From: Bolinopsis microptera
Taxonomy: Eukaryota; Ctenophora; Tentaculata; Lobata; Bolinopsidae
Length of the DNA: 62,000 nucleotides
NCBI RefSeq assembly: GCF_026151205.1
Contig: NC_087076.1
Span: 17,533,419 to 17,595,418 of the forward strand
Direction: 5' to 3'
In this document: piece by piece, positions 1 to 13,365 of the stretch
Position numbering within the stretch: position 1 is the first letter of the stretch
Layout of the letters: each line of letters starts with the position of its first letter
Made by a program: the position numbers and the translations under genes
Notes under the pieces: model-generated
Told to the model about the DNA's origin: nothing
Database searches by the model: none
What the model saw: only the letters and a program-made list of their open reading frames with translations

Positions 1-290
1 TGGAGTACAATATAAAATCAAAGATCGATTAAGAATTTAAAATCTATTATAGGTACAAACTACACACAAATTATAGTGGTTGCCTCCAATCCATTACAAG
101 TACAAACGTTAGTAGGTGGCAATTTCTCAAACAAATTCATATAATAATTATTTATATATATATCAAAACCGCTTTTTTATTGTGTAGAAGTTCAGCAATG
201 AAATATATATAGGAGTACAGCAACGAAATATATATATATAATAATAAGACACATTGATGTTATTAAGATCACCTAAGGTGCCATTTACCA

Positions 291-449
<159 letters not shown>

Positions 450-489
450 CGATACAAATCAAGTCCTACATTAACTCATAACTACCCCA

Positions 490-617
490 TCAAGGTGCTG
501 GCAGGTACTCGAGGAAGGGTTGCTCAATGCTAGCCGGAGGGACAAAGGGCACTGAGGTTGGTAGAGTCAGTGTATATGGGTCTGCTTCCTGTCGAAGACT
601 CGCTTTATACCAGTGTA
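490..617 (-). CDS. Possible terminal coding exon of an unidentified minus-strand gene
   Basis: On the minus strand an open stretch of about 40 codons, with protein-like, Pro-rich composition (core PTSVPFVPPASIEQPFLEYL), ends at a TGA at 490-492. A potential acceptor AG precedes position 617, but its pyrimidine tract is poor and there is a stop just upstream, so the boundary is uncertain. It lies downstream of the exon at 2521-2946 on the same strand and could be its last exon. No family is recognised, and the exon could equally be chance. Confidence 0.3.
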
Positions 618-2520
618 CTCAAGATCAGGTACTGTTTTTAGTGCCCTAACAATGTCTAAATTAGATAAAAGTTGGATGTATAGTACTGACTAACTGACGT
701 AGTCGTGCGACGAGATTACTAAAGAAAGATTGTATGGTGGTTAAATGCAGTATTGGCGACCTTATTGTCATCGAGATGTAAGTTAACAAACCATCTTATG
801 AGTTTAATGAGGGTTATTAAATTCGTTATATTATACATCAAAACGTTATCGCAGACAGCTGGCCTTTGCAGCTTCGTACAGATTCGACTTAATATTTAAC
901 TATCCATTACCTTATTAAGTTATTAACTTTATATTTGGCTCATTCATATGATTCGTGTGGGCTACCGGACAACTTCATTTAATTATGACTTTTCCTAGAT
1001 ACGATACGCTGGAAAAATCCATACCCTAACCCTAATCCTACACTAGATAGGTTGGAAATTTGGAACCTACACCTTGTCCTACACCTTGTTCTACACGAAC
1101 GGGGCCCCATTAGACGTGCCAAACAATGGTACTACGCTATGAACTCTGAGGTAATGACCGGATAAAGAGGTTGTGGCAGAATACAGTTCATGAGATGGTG
1201 CTGTAGGGAAATATGCACTTTGCAATGAACTCAACAAGTTGAATCATACATAATTTGAGATTATTTGCAACTGAAGAACAAAGTAAGAGAACTGGAGGTT
1301 TTATAAAAGACAACTTATCTTCATCAACCTGCAGGGTTCAACTCGTACATGGGCTTAAGTGCTGCCAGATAATGAATAAAGGATAACGAGGAGTCTGAAA
1401 ATGAGCAACTCAACTGTACGATACCAGACCGTTCTGAGAGCTTTTGAAAGAGAAAGCATTCTACGAGACACTTATAGAAACAATAAAAATAAATGAGACA
1501 GTGAATTAGAGCAGATGTAGGTCAGCATTAAAGGAGTAGCGACACTATCACGTATAGGTCGGTGGTACGTGGTACGTCAAACTAGTGCTGTTACCACCAT
1601 CACAGACTATTAACTAACGAGGCTAACCGAGGGTGAAATTACTGGTTTACAACAATTCTGAGTATGAAACCTGTCTGGCTAATAAACTAACTTGCACATG
1701 GTAAAATTGGCGTGCTGGTGATTTAATGTTGAGGGCCTACTTTAAAAAAGAAAAGAAAATAAAATAAAAATATGAGGCAGTTAAAAACTGCTATAAACCT
1801 ACGAAAAAGATATGATAAATTGAATGCCAGCAGTTTGTTATTATATGTGAATATACAATAATCATTTAACACTGAGTCGATATGATTTGCTGTATTTTGT
1901 TTAGAAAAGTTAAAAACCACTCTTATAATGGTATTAATAATACATAATACAGATTGGGAGGTGTGTGATATTACAATACCATCAGGCCAGAAGTTTTAGC
2001 ATGTCTCTGTTAGTGTTTACAGCCGATATCAAATATGGGGTGATTCCAGCTACTCCTTGTACCTTGATGTTAATAGTGATCCTATCAAGGTTGCAGACTT
2101 ATGATATAGGTGAGATATTCGCCCACAAGCAGGTCTACCAAGTGGAAATTAAATACTTTAAACGAAAGGCATGCAGAGAAATTAATTACATGGAATGATA
2201 AACACTGGAAGAAAGATAAATTGATACAAATCTGACATGACACCGTCAATGAAATAATGAAATCAATTAAATTTTAATTAACTTAATCTTACATTGTGAA
2301 TCAAACCCCGTCGCGTGGAGTTTGGGGAAGGAAAATGCTGTAGTAAATCAGGGTCCGCGGTAAATCGTGGTTTTAATCGTTCGCAAACATATTAAATATG
2401 TCAAACCCCCATTCATCGTAAATCAAATAACCGAAGTTAATTAATCCGGGATTTACTGTCCACAGCAGCAAATTGACATTTAAATTTGAAAATTGTCAGC
2501 TATAACGACGCTATACTTAC

Positions 2521-2946
2521 AGAGGTTCTCGAGCTAACAATAGACCTCCTCCTCTCCATAACACCACGTCTTTCAGACCGCGGTTGCCTCACACTTCTAC
2601 TTTCCCTACTCAAGACAGTTTCATCTGTGGTATGGACAATATGTCGTGAAGTTTCCTCGTTTGTTGTTGGTAAATTCTCGTTCTCTGGAGACTCTGCCGG
2701 CCTCTCCACAGGTGGAGGGGGCTGATCGCGCAAACCAGACGTCGCATCTTTTCCTGATAAAGTAATTTCGTCGTCGCACGGTGACAGCTCCATCTCTCGG
2801 AGACTATCCATATTGTTGATGGGCGACGATGGAGATTCCCCCTTCCTCGGCAACTCAACTTGTACTCCTTTGTTGGGATTAACGGCATTCTTCCGGCGTT
2901 TGAAGCCGCGGCAACAAGCGAAAATAGCAGAAACGGAAGACACCAT
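2521..2946 (-). CDS. First coding exon of an unidentified gene; basic/Ser-rich, disordered protein
   Basis: The exon starts at an ATG and runs 142 codons to a consensus donor (CTCT then GTAAGT), leaving a phase-0 intron; reading on past the donor hits a stop after six codons. The N-terminus has a short hydrophobic segment followed by CC and a basic cluster (AIFACCRGFKRRK), a pattern that could allow membrane association through acylated cysteines; that is inference. The rest is hydrophilic: acidic in the middle, then PPPP, then Arg/Ser-rich, so probably disordered. Its base composition is clearly richer in GC than the flanks. No domain is recognised. A (GA)n tract lies about 270 bp upstream of the ATG. 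Later exons must lie to the left or outside the window. Confidence 0.6.
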
Positions 2947-3213
2947 GACGAGGCGGGGCGCATCAGACTAACCTGTCAGAAGCTAAGTGTAATAAGGGAC
3001 CCTCACCACCAGATATTATACGATGTTGTTGTGGTGCAGGACGACACTTACGTAACTCTAATACAGCTTTATATTGATCACGTTCTGGATACGGGTATAT
3101 CAGGCGGCTCACGCTAGATACTTAGATAGGCAACGCAGACACAAGTCACAACTGGAACCGCACAGATTATGTGGTTAAATAATTAAGGCGATTTGAGCTA
3201 CGTCGTAAAAGGC

Positions 3214-3435
<222 letters not shown>

Positions 3436-5190
3436 TTTTCAGGTGAGCCGAGGCAGGGGTAGTAGGCAGTAGCGGCAGCTAATATTACGTCACAATTGGT
3501 CAAAGAATCTTTGTAGCTGGGATCAGAGTGGCAGCCAGGCTTTTAGTGACAACTTGGAGAGGCCCAAATTATATATGTGGGGTAATTGTGCAGGGCTGGA
3601 ATATGACGCAATAATATGTAGTTTAATATTCCATTTACATTTAGACCGTGCTTATATAGTGCAATTTACGGTGGTAAACGAGTCTAATGCAGTTTTAATC
3701 GCGGCGTAATCTTTACTTTATCAAGGAATGGTTCACATGTTACGTTTGCAGCTTAAAAGAGGGGAGCGGTTCTGACGGTGGGGGGAGGAGAGGCTGAGGT
3801 CATCAAATTTTGAGTTTGGTCAAAGTTTTTATGATGAAAGTTGTTGACGAAAGATGTGAACGATTATTCAATCAGTTAGTCAATCTTGGTACATATAAAA
3901 TAACAATGATGCAAATTCGTTAGATGTGAAAAAGGTAGTTTAGAAAAGTTAGTAAATCATTCCAGTTGACTTGGTTACTAGTAGTAGTACTGTGGAAAAC
4001 ATCGATCTTCTTAAGACTTGCATTTTTAAAGATAAAACAATAGAATATTGAGCAGCAAACTTGCAAGACTACAAGTGAAACCACATCTAAAAATATTAAA
4101 ATTTCCGTGCAGTTTAATGTTTCCCCCCTAAAAATTTTCTTATGCCCTTAATTTTTAGAAGTCAGGTCTTCTAAAACTTTCCTCTTTGGCCCAAATTTCC
4201 TCGCAAATTATCTGCCACCTTTCTGGATGTGGGCAAGTCAATACTAACTATAATGATAAAAGCAGCGTAGGCTAAATCTAAAAGTCAAAAAAGGTCTAGT
4301 TTACAGGCTAACGATGAACATACAAAGATCAAAAGTCAGTCAAGTAGTAGGCTAAATTAATTCGAATGGTAGGAGGAGCTTATGGTGACATGACAGCTAA
4401 GTTATAACGGCGTGGTCTTACGTTCTTCCGACGTTTCGTAATTTAATACGGCAAGATTGGCAGCAAGCCTGCGAGATATTGCGCCAGGTCTACTCATGAC
4501 TCATCATAAGAAAAACGTTTTAGCAAAAACTAATTAAAATCAAGCGATTTTCGAGATCCTGAATCATTATCGAATGATCAAGATTTTTAAGTTGTTGACT
4601 TGGCGGTAATTTAAAATTGATTTCTTCAATCTACAAAATTGATCACAACATACTTCTGAAACAATGGTGTCAGTGCTCAATAACGGTAATTTCACGGGAA
4701 AATGGTAGCAATATGGTTGGCTATGGTTACGTGTCAGCAGTCTAATTATTTCAAATTTATTCAAAAAAACGTGCACAATAAAAGTTAATTCTATAGGTTG
4801 CCTGATTAGTGATTGGCGATAACATTGAGATAGGAATCACAAATTAAAATAGTGATTATAATATGGCTTTTTAGATTTGTCTGCAATTTGTGCTCTCATT
4901 TCTTATAAAATTTTATTTAACCTCGGATAATCGACATGAACACCCTTGATCCTGCAATCTGCAATCTGCTACTTTCTGTTGTGGTGGTTTAAATTTACGT
5001 GCAGGTCACTACCCGTAGTGTGTTAAGATAAAGTAAAGTGAAACATAAACTAAATTATAGGTATCAATAGTTTCAATATTCAGTAAATCGAAAATAAACA
5101 GACAAAAATTAAAATTAAAAGTTGAAGATCGAAGAGAAAAACAATATTTGAGAAGAATATCAATGCATGAGTGAGCCACAGTGATATTGT
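3436..5190. other. Non-coding stretch, no recognised feature
   Basis: AT-rich sequence with only short, composition-like reading frames. No splice-flanked coding stretch, transposon terminus or structured repeat was found. Confidence 0.5.
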
Positions 5191-5203
5191 GTGTACTTTA
5201 TGA

Positions 5204-5440
5204 TTGACTAGTACTACACAAGCAAATTTCACTGCCGGAATTTCACTCCTTAGGAATAACCACGCGGAGGATCGATATTTCAACAATAAATCGAGAAATC
5301 TCAATTTATCTTTTAACAAATTAGAAACTGACCTGGGTTCTATACTTGGGGAGGAAGGAGTTGGAACTTCCGACGAACACGGAATGAGAACGAGATCTCG
5401 GTCCTGGGGGCCGGATACTCAACGTTCCCATGTCATCCAT
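5204..5440 (+). CDS. Possible exon, unidentified
   Basis: The plus strand carries an open stretch with balanced codon use and protein-like composition (for example NKLETDLGSILGEEGVGTSD, then RTRSRSWGPDTQRS). A shorter frame on the opposite strand overlaps part of it, so strand assignment is not certain. No clear acceptor or donor pair was identified and no domain is recognised. Only a transcript would settle it. Confidence 0.25.
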
Positions 5441-5843
5441 TTCACTTGTTTTTACGAACAAGCCTTTCACCTTGTTTTTACTAACAAGCCTTTCACCTTG
5501 TGTTACACCTTGTTGTACAGGTCGTTGTTGAGAGTCTAGCCTCACCGGACATTCACTTCAAGTCATCAGGGGCTATGAGGATTATGTGGTTATATTACTA
5601 GAATTTATTATATTATATACTACTATACTACTATATTACTTTATTACTATATTACTAGCAATATTGGACTTGCTCCAAGTATTTTAACTTTTGTGAAGCA
5701 AGAAAGAAATATGTTAGAGGTTTGCGAACTGATTACTTTAAATCGACCGTGAAACCCTCATTTCCTGGGACTGGGGTACAATCACTGAGCAATTCCTGCC
5801 GGCTATATCAAGAATACGTTAGTAAAAAAATCGCCCAAAAGGG

Positions 5844-6134
5844 TTGAGTTATCGAGTATCGAAGGCAAATTCAGACTCAGATTCTCTGAATTATAAAAAG
5901 TCCAGGACAGCCAGATTCTGTGAAGAAGGCTTAAGTATGGCCGAAAAGAAAAACTGTAGTATGATCAACGACAACACTGGAGTCATACCTAAAAGTTTTA
6001 CTAAAATAAGCCAAACATTTAATTTTAGCGATTCAAAATTTTATCCATTCGCTATTGAATCACCCAAATTATCACCGATAAGGTATTTGTCATTCAGGCA
6101 ACTTAGTATACGTGATGGTAGAATAAACAAATAG
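5844..6134 (+). CDS. Possible exon, unidentified
   Basis: A 96-codon open stretch on the plus strand that is Ser/Lys-rich and polar, ending at a TAG at 6132-6134 and followed by AATAAATAAATAA at about 6158. The proximity of AATAAA-type hexamers would suit a last exon. It lies about 400 bp downstream of the candidate at 5204. No homology is recognised and the frame could be chance. Confidence 0.25.
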   Translation: MSYRVSKANSDSDSLNYKKSRTARFCEEGLSMAEKKNCSMINDNTGVIPKSFTKISQTFNFSDSKFYPFAIESPKLSPIRYLSFRQLSIRDGRINK

Positions 6135-7174
6135 GATTCGAGTGTTTTGTGTATGAATAAATAAATAATTCCCTCAAAGTCAAATATTGAATTGTAGATC
6201 GATACCTACATATTATCCTAAAAGTGGTGCCGAATGAAAGTCAGACGCTGTATACGGTTCTGGACAACACAGACTTGATTCATTGATTGGGAACCAGCTT
6301 TGTTTACTGGTTAATGTTTACTCAAAAGATTGATATTATATACATCAAATCTTGTAGAACGAACGAGGCACGGAACAGTTTTAGCGAGTATGAGAGTTGA
6401 TTAGAGAGTATGAACAATAAAGTATATATAAATAAGTATAATAAAGTACAAATCTGGGAGTCTGGATACTCAAGTTCCAAGTCTCCGACTAAGGCCAATT
6501 TAAAGCTTTAACTGTTCAGCCTATATAAGACTCCGTGGTGTATACATGTATAATATGTATACTTGAGGTCTCCAGTTTGCCTTATGTGCACACTGTAACA
6601 CCTCTGCATCTGGCCCTGCAATGAGGAAATATAGGAAATATAGCGGGTCAATTAGTGGTCAATTAGCAAACTTCCCAGGTTGGTTTGTAACAGGGAGCAG
6701 GCCCGCCCAACAACCTATCCAAACGAACTCGAGTACGCACCAAGGTAGGTACTCTTTTGGGTCGATTATGATAATGAGTATTGTGTGGCCCAGAACATAC
6801 CAGCTCCACAGCATGACGTGTGTGTATGAGGTTGTGGTTGTGGTTGTGGTGTGGTTGTTGTTTTCTTGAGACCAGAACACGGAATATGTACAGTTTTATA
6901 AAAATTATTGATTTGTTACTTAAAGATCCAGACTTCAAAAATGTAATCAAGTTCTAATTCTATAGCGGAATTTTACTAATATCTAGTCGGTAAGATAGGA
7001 TTTAAGAAAACTGTTGAAATCCATGACTATCCGATAAGACAGGTAACTTCAGAAAAATAATCCAATGCAAGAAGTTGTCGGGACAAATGAACCCATACGT
7101 TTATATTGTGCCGAATGTAAAAAATTTCCGGTATTTATAAGGGTCTTTCAGACGATGAGACTTGCCAAGAAATT
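6135..7174. other. Non-coding stretch with a small TTGTGG-type simple repeat
   Basis: No credible gene. A short GGTTGT-rich simple repeat lies near 6828-6860. Confidence 0.5.
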
Positions 7175-7924
7175 TACAGGGTGGGCCAAAAGTCAGTGTG
7201 CAAACGTTGGGTCTTATACCTCCGCCGTGTTTTATATTTGAGAGCTGTTGCTTTGCAGATGGCATACTGTACTTACTGGTTCGAGGATTCCGTCGTCAAA
7301 ATTTGAAAATTCGAATATTTTAGACCACGCCCATTCAATATTAAAACACCTATATTGTTTTCTCTGAACATGCTGAACGCCTAATTTTTTCAGAGACGGT
7401 AGATTATCAAATGTTGCATATGATCCGAAAACATGAGGCAAAACGGATTAGAAATGACGAAGTTATCAAGCATTTTGTGTATCTCGTTAACAAAATTGAC
7501 TGGGTGATTATGTGACACCGTGACACGACACCTTAATTGGGCACCCTTAACAATTCCCATAATGTTTAACGGGGTAGTGATTAGGTAAACCAATCACCTG
7601 ATCACACGTAATGAATAAACTCGTTATGCTTCATATCTCGGTCATCTGAGAAGCTACAGTTCTAATTCTTTCAGGACAAACGTAATTCGAATGGCCAAAC
7701 ACAATTCAATAAAATTTAGCTTGATCCGACTATCCAAACTATCAAATAAATGTGAAAATGAACCTCCATTTGAAAAAAAATGAACGCGAATATTTTTCGA
7801 GTTGACAAATTCCTCGAACCAGTAGTGGTACTAAGTCATACCAGAAGGAAGTATTTCAATTGAGCACTCAGTGACTGAGCTATTAAGGCCAACGTTTGCA
7901 CACTGATTTTTGGCCCACCCTGTA
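7175..7924. mobile_element. Mariner/Tc1-like non-autonomous element, 750 bp
   Basis: The two ends are an inverted repeat: the left end reads tacagggtgggccaaaagtc and the right end is its near-perfect complement (ttggcccaccctgta), with TA at both tips as expected for the TA target duplication of Tc1/mariner elements. The inverted homology continues inwards in patches; the 7274-7290 segment (actggttcgagga) matches the complement of 7813-7830. The interior has no recognisable transposase, only short frames, so this looks like a deletion derivative or MITE that depended on a transposase elsewhere. Confidence 0.8.
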
Positions 7925-8317
7925 CTTATCTATGAACTAGAATATACTGCTTCGAGGCAAACATCCGCTCTGCACAATGATGGTATCTATCAAACGTTTC
8001 TGAAGCCAAACGCAACAAAAAGCTGGACAAAGCAATGATAACCATGAAAGCACTGACCTACAAGTAATGACGCAAACTAAGTTTCTCATAAAAGAGATGA
8101 TCGGATGGCGCGGGCTATTTTTGTTCGATGCAGACAACCATCCCCATGATAATAGCTACCTACCAGACCCCTTGAGTGATCGATGGTCGATTGTTTTCTT
8201 GAGACGGGACAGTCTGTTATATGCTTGAAAGCGGTTATATTGCACTTATATTGCCTGGAATTGATTTCAGCTGCAATTTTGTCATGAAGTCAGACCCTCG
8301 GTTATTGTAATTACTAA

Positions 8318-8450
8318 ATTTATTAAATAAAATATCTAAACAAGGGATAGCTAAAAAACAACGCCCAAGTCTAATCTTTCTATTCCCTAAAACAAATAAC
8401 TATGTGTCAAAACTTTAAAAAGTTAAATGTTATGACTATTGAATATCAAT
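8318..8450. repeat. Dispersed repeat, copy 1 of 2 in the window
   Basis: About 130 bp resembling 29775-29905 in the same orientation. Shared blocks include tctaaacaagggatag, caagtctaatct and tgtcaaaact, with substitutions and small indels between them. Termini are not resolved, so the class is unknown. Confidence 0.65.
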
Positions 8451-10250
8451 ATAACCTCTACAGTCTACAGGACCACTTATGTACGGTGGACTCAACATGA
8501 AACTGTAAGGAACACCTTACCAAGATTGGTTCGATGTTACGTGAAACTTAACCAATATTCAAAAAAGCATAATATGCATTTCTGCGTTTATTGACAGAAT
8601 AGTCCGAAAGAAAGCTGAAATGAAACATTCCGATTGGTAGTTTGGCAGGCAATAAGCGTTTAATAAGTTTTTTGTTGAAATTTTTCCGAGTTTTTATGAT
8701 TGAGACAACCTTGTGAAATAACGGTTCGGTAATGATCGCATATTCGTCATAAAAATGCTGTTTCAAGAAAAAGTTGTTAAAGCATCAAGCAAGTTTTTTT
8801 TTAGCGAGCAACAAACAACAATCCATATATACCTTATCTTTTACAGAGCAGCTGAACAGTGAAATACAGACTGTGAGGGCAGATGAGGCACACTACCGTC
8901 AACGTCACGTCAAATTATAGCAGTCATGAGGATGATCTTAATTTCATAAACTCGCCTACTTTTCTTGAGGGGAACACATAGCTCAAAGAGCTGCCGGACA
9001 CAAAAGCCAGCAATTCTGGAACATTCGCAGACCGTTAAAATAATAATTAACATACTGACAAATTATACTATACTCCTTTAAAAGAGCAATTAGCATATTA
9101 AAAGGTTGCCCTAAGATCGCTCTAAAAGAGCACAGAGCAGAGGCCTGAGGCCATCTCATTGTCTTGAGCATGCTCGCTGATAGACCTGGGACAGGCTAAC
9201 GATACCAGCACATAACAGATATCCGATATAGTAACACCAACTAGATTGATATGATGACAAACTACTATAGCTGTATATAGGATAAAGCAATCAATCTTTG
9301 AATGCAATGTTGTTAAGCTTCATTCATGCTCATTTACTGGCAAGATTGGCAAGATTGGTTGTTATTAACAATGTTAGATAAAGCAGAATAAGCTACTAGA
9401 TGTAAGTAATTGGGGCATCAGTATTCTTCAGTTCTTAGATAATAGGTTGACATTTTGGCCTGGTAAGAATTGACAAAGATTGATCTGTCTTAATTATAGC
9501 AATATGTGCGTAAATATCATTGATAAAAAGAATCGAGTATATGTTATATGTATACATAATTTACAATATTATCTTTAATAAAAACTATAAAGGCAGCATT
9601 GCTTTGCTTGTCAGCAGTTCTATAATATACAAACAATCTGTGTTCGCAGAAACATAGAAAATCTTCAATTGGTATCCTAGTTGAGCATTACTAAATAACG
9701 CCTACTCGAATATTATGATTTAATTAGATATGTGTGCAAAATGGAAAACCGTCCGCTGATATATTTTATTCCGGTTAAACTGACGCTTATTACTACAACA
9801 ACCAGAGCGCCAGAATCACGAACATATATACATCTTTAGGGACCAGTCTGATGGCACCAACATTAGAGCAGCTTGGGGTTCATTAGTGTGCAAGCTTATT
9901 GCCGCTGTAGCGAAAGTGGCGGTGGAGCGTGCACAATGACAGACGAGAACCATTGAAATGGGCTTACTATACCCACTACCCACTACCCAGTATAAATGTA
10001 ATAGAGCTTACTAACCGGCCGGGCCGTATATTTACAGGACTTAAGTACATCATATCTACACAGGTGGACCATCTCCGTCCTCCGACAAGTCACCAGTTCA
10101 TACAGAGTGGGAACTTTATTTTTATACAGAGTGGGAACTTTACTTTCAGGATCTAAGGATTAACACTTAACCAGTCTAGATTTTTTTGTAATTGTGGTTG
10201 AACGCAGTGGCGTAACGTTGCATTTTGGCGCCCCCCTAAAGTGGATTCAT
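8451..10250. other. Non-coding stretch; one short duplication near 10095-10145
   Basis: No gene recognised. A unit containing acagagtgggaacttt occurs twice about 25 bp apart near 10100-10140. Confidence 0.5.
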
Positions 10251-10261
10251 GATAAAGACAT

Positions 10262-10366
10262 ACATTACTCGGGATTATTATGACCGGGATAAAGTGGTGG
10301 GTTTAGGGTAATTTCGCCATATTTTTCCCGAACCACATTTTCACCGGTCGTTAATAAACCCGCCTA
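10262..10366 (+). repeat. Foldback/MITE-like repeat, copy 1
   Basis: Shares tttcgccatatttttcccga and accggtcgttaataaacccg with 12030-12155, same orientation. Its left end, ttactcgggattattatgac, is the near-complement of the right end of the other copy (gtaataatcccgagtaa), which suggests the intact element had terminal inverted repeats with TTACTCGGGATTATTA tips. It lies left of a LINE 3' end. Confidence 0.65.
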
Positions 10367-10829
10367 CTCAGCTTTTAGGGTTCCCAAGGGGTATGGGTGC
10401 TCATATTTTTATCGTTGTCTTATATTCACTAAAGAAGACTATTGGGACACTTGTTGTAGGTTTTTCGACTTTTTTTTATTGAAAATCTTTTCAAAATAGT
10501 ACATACATCAATGTAATTGCATGAAAATAACACGGTCAAAAAGTGATTTCTATGTACTATAATGACGGGAAACCAGAACGTAGTTCGTGCAAAAATTACA
10601 CCTACAAAATATGGTCCCTGACAAAACATTTCATACAATCAACACATATAAATGTAAGATATATAGTAATAGAGATGATTGTGCAATAATAAAATACAGC
10701 GTGCATAAAATATCATAATGTTAATAATTTGTTAACTTTTTAATGAAATAGATTATATCATACAATACTTTTAAAAACCCAACCCACAACCCAACCCACC
10801 CCTAACCCCTTAAATAGTTTGGATCGGTT

Positions 10830-11508
10830 ATTTTAGATTAGAGAATTGGCATTGGGAGAAATGAGATGCATCTAATTATTATCAGACAGGTAGAATTCAG
10901 CGTGACTATCGTTTGGATCTGTGGGTAGCATTTCCGACCATAGGTGATCCTTAAGTTTGGCCTTGAAGATATCAGGACAGCTATGGTCTCTTATTTCGAG
11001 AGGAAGTTTATTCCAGAGCAGATGTGTCCGATAAAAGAATGATTTCTTAAGGAGACTGCTATTACACTGTGTTTGAACAAGAGTCGTTACATAACTTAGG
11101 CTGTCATGGTGACATGATCTTAAGCGTGTGCTTCCTTTGTATAGTTGTAAGTAATTAGGAAGCTCTTGTGTGCATACCTACACCATTGACTATTTTGTGA
11201 AACAAGGTCAGGTCATTCAATTCAAACCTCTTGCTGAGAGGAAGGATTTTCAATTGATGACATTTGTAAGTATAGTTTTCAAAGGACTGATAGCTTGTGA
11301 ATTCCTCATCAAAAATCCACTTAATACACCTTTTTTGAAAAGCATCCATCTTATCTAGTTGTGTTTTATTAAATGGACGCCAGATTTGGGAACAGTGTTC
11401 AAATTGACTTCTAACAAGTGCAAGGTATAGATTTCTTCTTCGTCTCACATCATGGACAAATGAGCAAGTGCGTTTCAGCAGCCCAAATTTTTGGTTAGCT
11501 TTGGACAA
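10830..11508 (-). mobile_element. LINE (CR1/L2-like) 3' end, 5'-truncated
   Basis: The minus strand encodes the C-terminal tail of a non-LTR reverse transcriptase: after the thumb region it reads FGLLKRTCSFVHDVRRRRNL and then LVRSQFEHCSQIWRPF, the conserved 'RS..EHCS.IW.P' block found after the catalytic core, followed by LDKMDAFQKRCIKWI. The open part runs from 11508 to 11155; beyond that the same homology continues in broken frames to about 10830. The catalytic YADD region is absent, so this is a dead 5'-truncated copy. Confidence 0.8.
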
Positions 11509-12029
11509 TATTTTAGTTATGTGTTCTTCAAAACGAAAGCCCTGATTTATAACGACTTCATTTGGCTAAAATTGCAAAAAATTCACCTTTTTGCCCAATT
11601 CTTGTCATATATCCTTATTGTCAAATTTGATTTAAATAGGCCAATTTTTAATTTCTTAGGTATTGACTATCTCTACATAATGAAATAGGACTCAAAGTAA
11701 AAGTAACAGTTATATTAAAACTTGAATTAATTAAAACTGATGAAAGGGATGATCCAGATGAAGATAACGAAGATGATTACAACTTATTGGAAGACTAAAC
11801 AGCTCTCCCTTTATCTTAATATCGATCTGGTTGTTACGCTTCAAATGTTAAAAATTATTTTCCATCTAGTTTGATTAACCACGAGTCATTATTTCTGTCT
11901 ACTTTCAACAATTATTGATAATTCGACTTGTTTCACAAGTTTTAGCAATGCGAAAATTTCTAAATTTGCTTATCTCTAATAAGGATATTTACATCTGAGA
12001 CAAAATTTTTGAATCTAAAATTGAAAGGT

Positions 12030-12155
12030 TGGACACCGGTAAAATGGCGACCGGGAAAATGTGGTGGGTTTTGAGCAATTTCGCCATATTTTTCCCGAAC
12101 CATATTTTAACCGGTCGTTAATAAACCCGTCGTAATAATCCCGAGTAAGGTAATT
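12030..12155 (+). repeat. Foldback/MITE-like repeat, copy 2
   Basis: Second copy of the repeat at 10262-10366, retaining the right terminus (gtaataatcccgagtaa). Internally accggtaaaatggcgaccggg and the complement of cccgaaccatattttaaccgg can pair, giving hairpin character. The two copies bracket the LINE fragment at 10830-11508. Confidence 0.65.
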
Positions 12156-12796
12156 ATAAAGTTTTTAATCTTTTACGACTTTAATGAAGGCGAAATAAGC
12201 CTTCAACAAGACTCAACTTTAAAACAGCGCAGTCTCTAGATTCACTTTAAGTATCATCTAATCTTACAGATGAGATTAAAGATTCTATAGAATTGAGATG
12301 CTTAGCATGCTACTAGACTCACAGTATTTAAGCCGATTAAATTGGGGAGCATAAATGTCTGAATATTAAAGTATAGAACTGTAGAGAACCACGCGATTAC
12401 GTACCAAAGCACCAATATAAGCTGAATGGAGTTGAATCAGATCGGTCCCTCGAGCCATAAAGTTCAGGACTCGTATCATTATAAGACTCTTTATATGATT
12501 GCAAAACACCCCGGTAAATCTTTAGCTTCACGCATTAATACTATAAAAGTTGGAGAACAAACTTTATGACTAAAACAACTCGATAGGAAGATTTAAATCC
12601 ACGATAAGACCCCGGTAGTAAACTTTTAATCACTCACCAAACCAGGCAGGAACCCGTCTAACCCTAAAGTTGTGTCAAGACTCGAGAGACTAAAATAATT
12701 ATTACCTATTTAATTCGCGTTTTTGACAATTGACACCACTTGGAGTTCAAATTTTGGGCACTAAAATTCTTATTCCTTGGCCAATTTTTTATTTTT

Positions 12797-13365
12797 TCAT
12801 ACTGATTTGAAGGCCATCAAAGCATTTGACCCAGTCGAAAAAGTTTCAGTTGCATATCTTTTACGGCTTTTGCGGAAAGTCGCTGTCGATTGTCCCATCC
12901 CCACTGATAGTTGCACCCAGGTAGACAAAGTTGCTAACCTGCTCAACGGGTTCACCCTCAACCGACAGCTCAATACAGTCATCCTTGATGAAAGGTCGCT
13001 GGGAGGCGCACTTGCTTACAGCCATGCATTGGGTCTTCTTTGCATTTATTCTGAGCCCAGCGTAGGAGCTGTAATGAACTAGTAGATCAGTTGACTCCTG
13101 TAGGCCTTCCCCTGAGTTGTCCATAATGGCCATGTCATCAGCATAATCGGTGTCCAGAATGACCTTTTCCTTGACCGACGACCGTCTTCATCTCCTTCTG
13201 CAGCACTGCGCCTTGACTAATGGTCTTGTTGGTCTCAGCCAGAAATGCAGAAAAGTTTAGGCAGAAATTAAAGACAGGAGGTGCTTGAATGTCACCCTAA
13301 CCTGTGCCTGAGTTAACATCAAACCAGTCTGTCAGCTCCCCATTAACCCTCACTGCACTCATAGT
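12797..13365 (-). pseudogene. Decayed LINE reverse transcriptase core
   Basis: Reading the minus strand from 13365: RVNGELTDWFDVNSGTG, then an in-frame TAG where the conserved Q of the 'QG' motif belongs, then the palm region (PVFNFCLNFSAF), then in another frame DTDYADDMAIMDNSGEGLQ with an intact catalytic YADD (about 13150-13160), then GLRINAKKTQCMAVS and VSNFVYLGATISGDGTID. These are hallmark blocks of non-LTR reverse transcriptases in the correct order, broken by at least one stop and two frameshifts. The flanking open frame extending to 13857 has no recognised homology. Confidence 0.8.

Noticed and set aside
2335-2463. Possible pogo-like MITE (tagtaaatcaggg … ccgggatttactg)
   Set aside because: The two ends match over only about 12 bases with mismatches, and no clear target duplication was seen.
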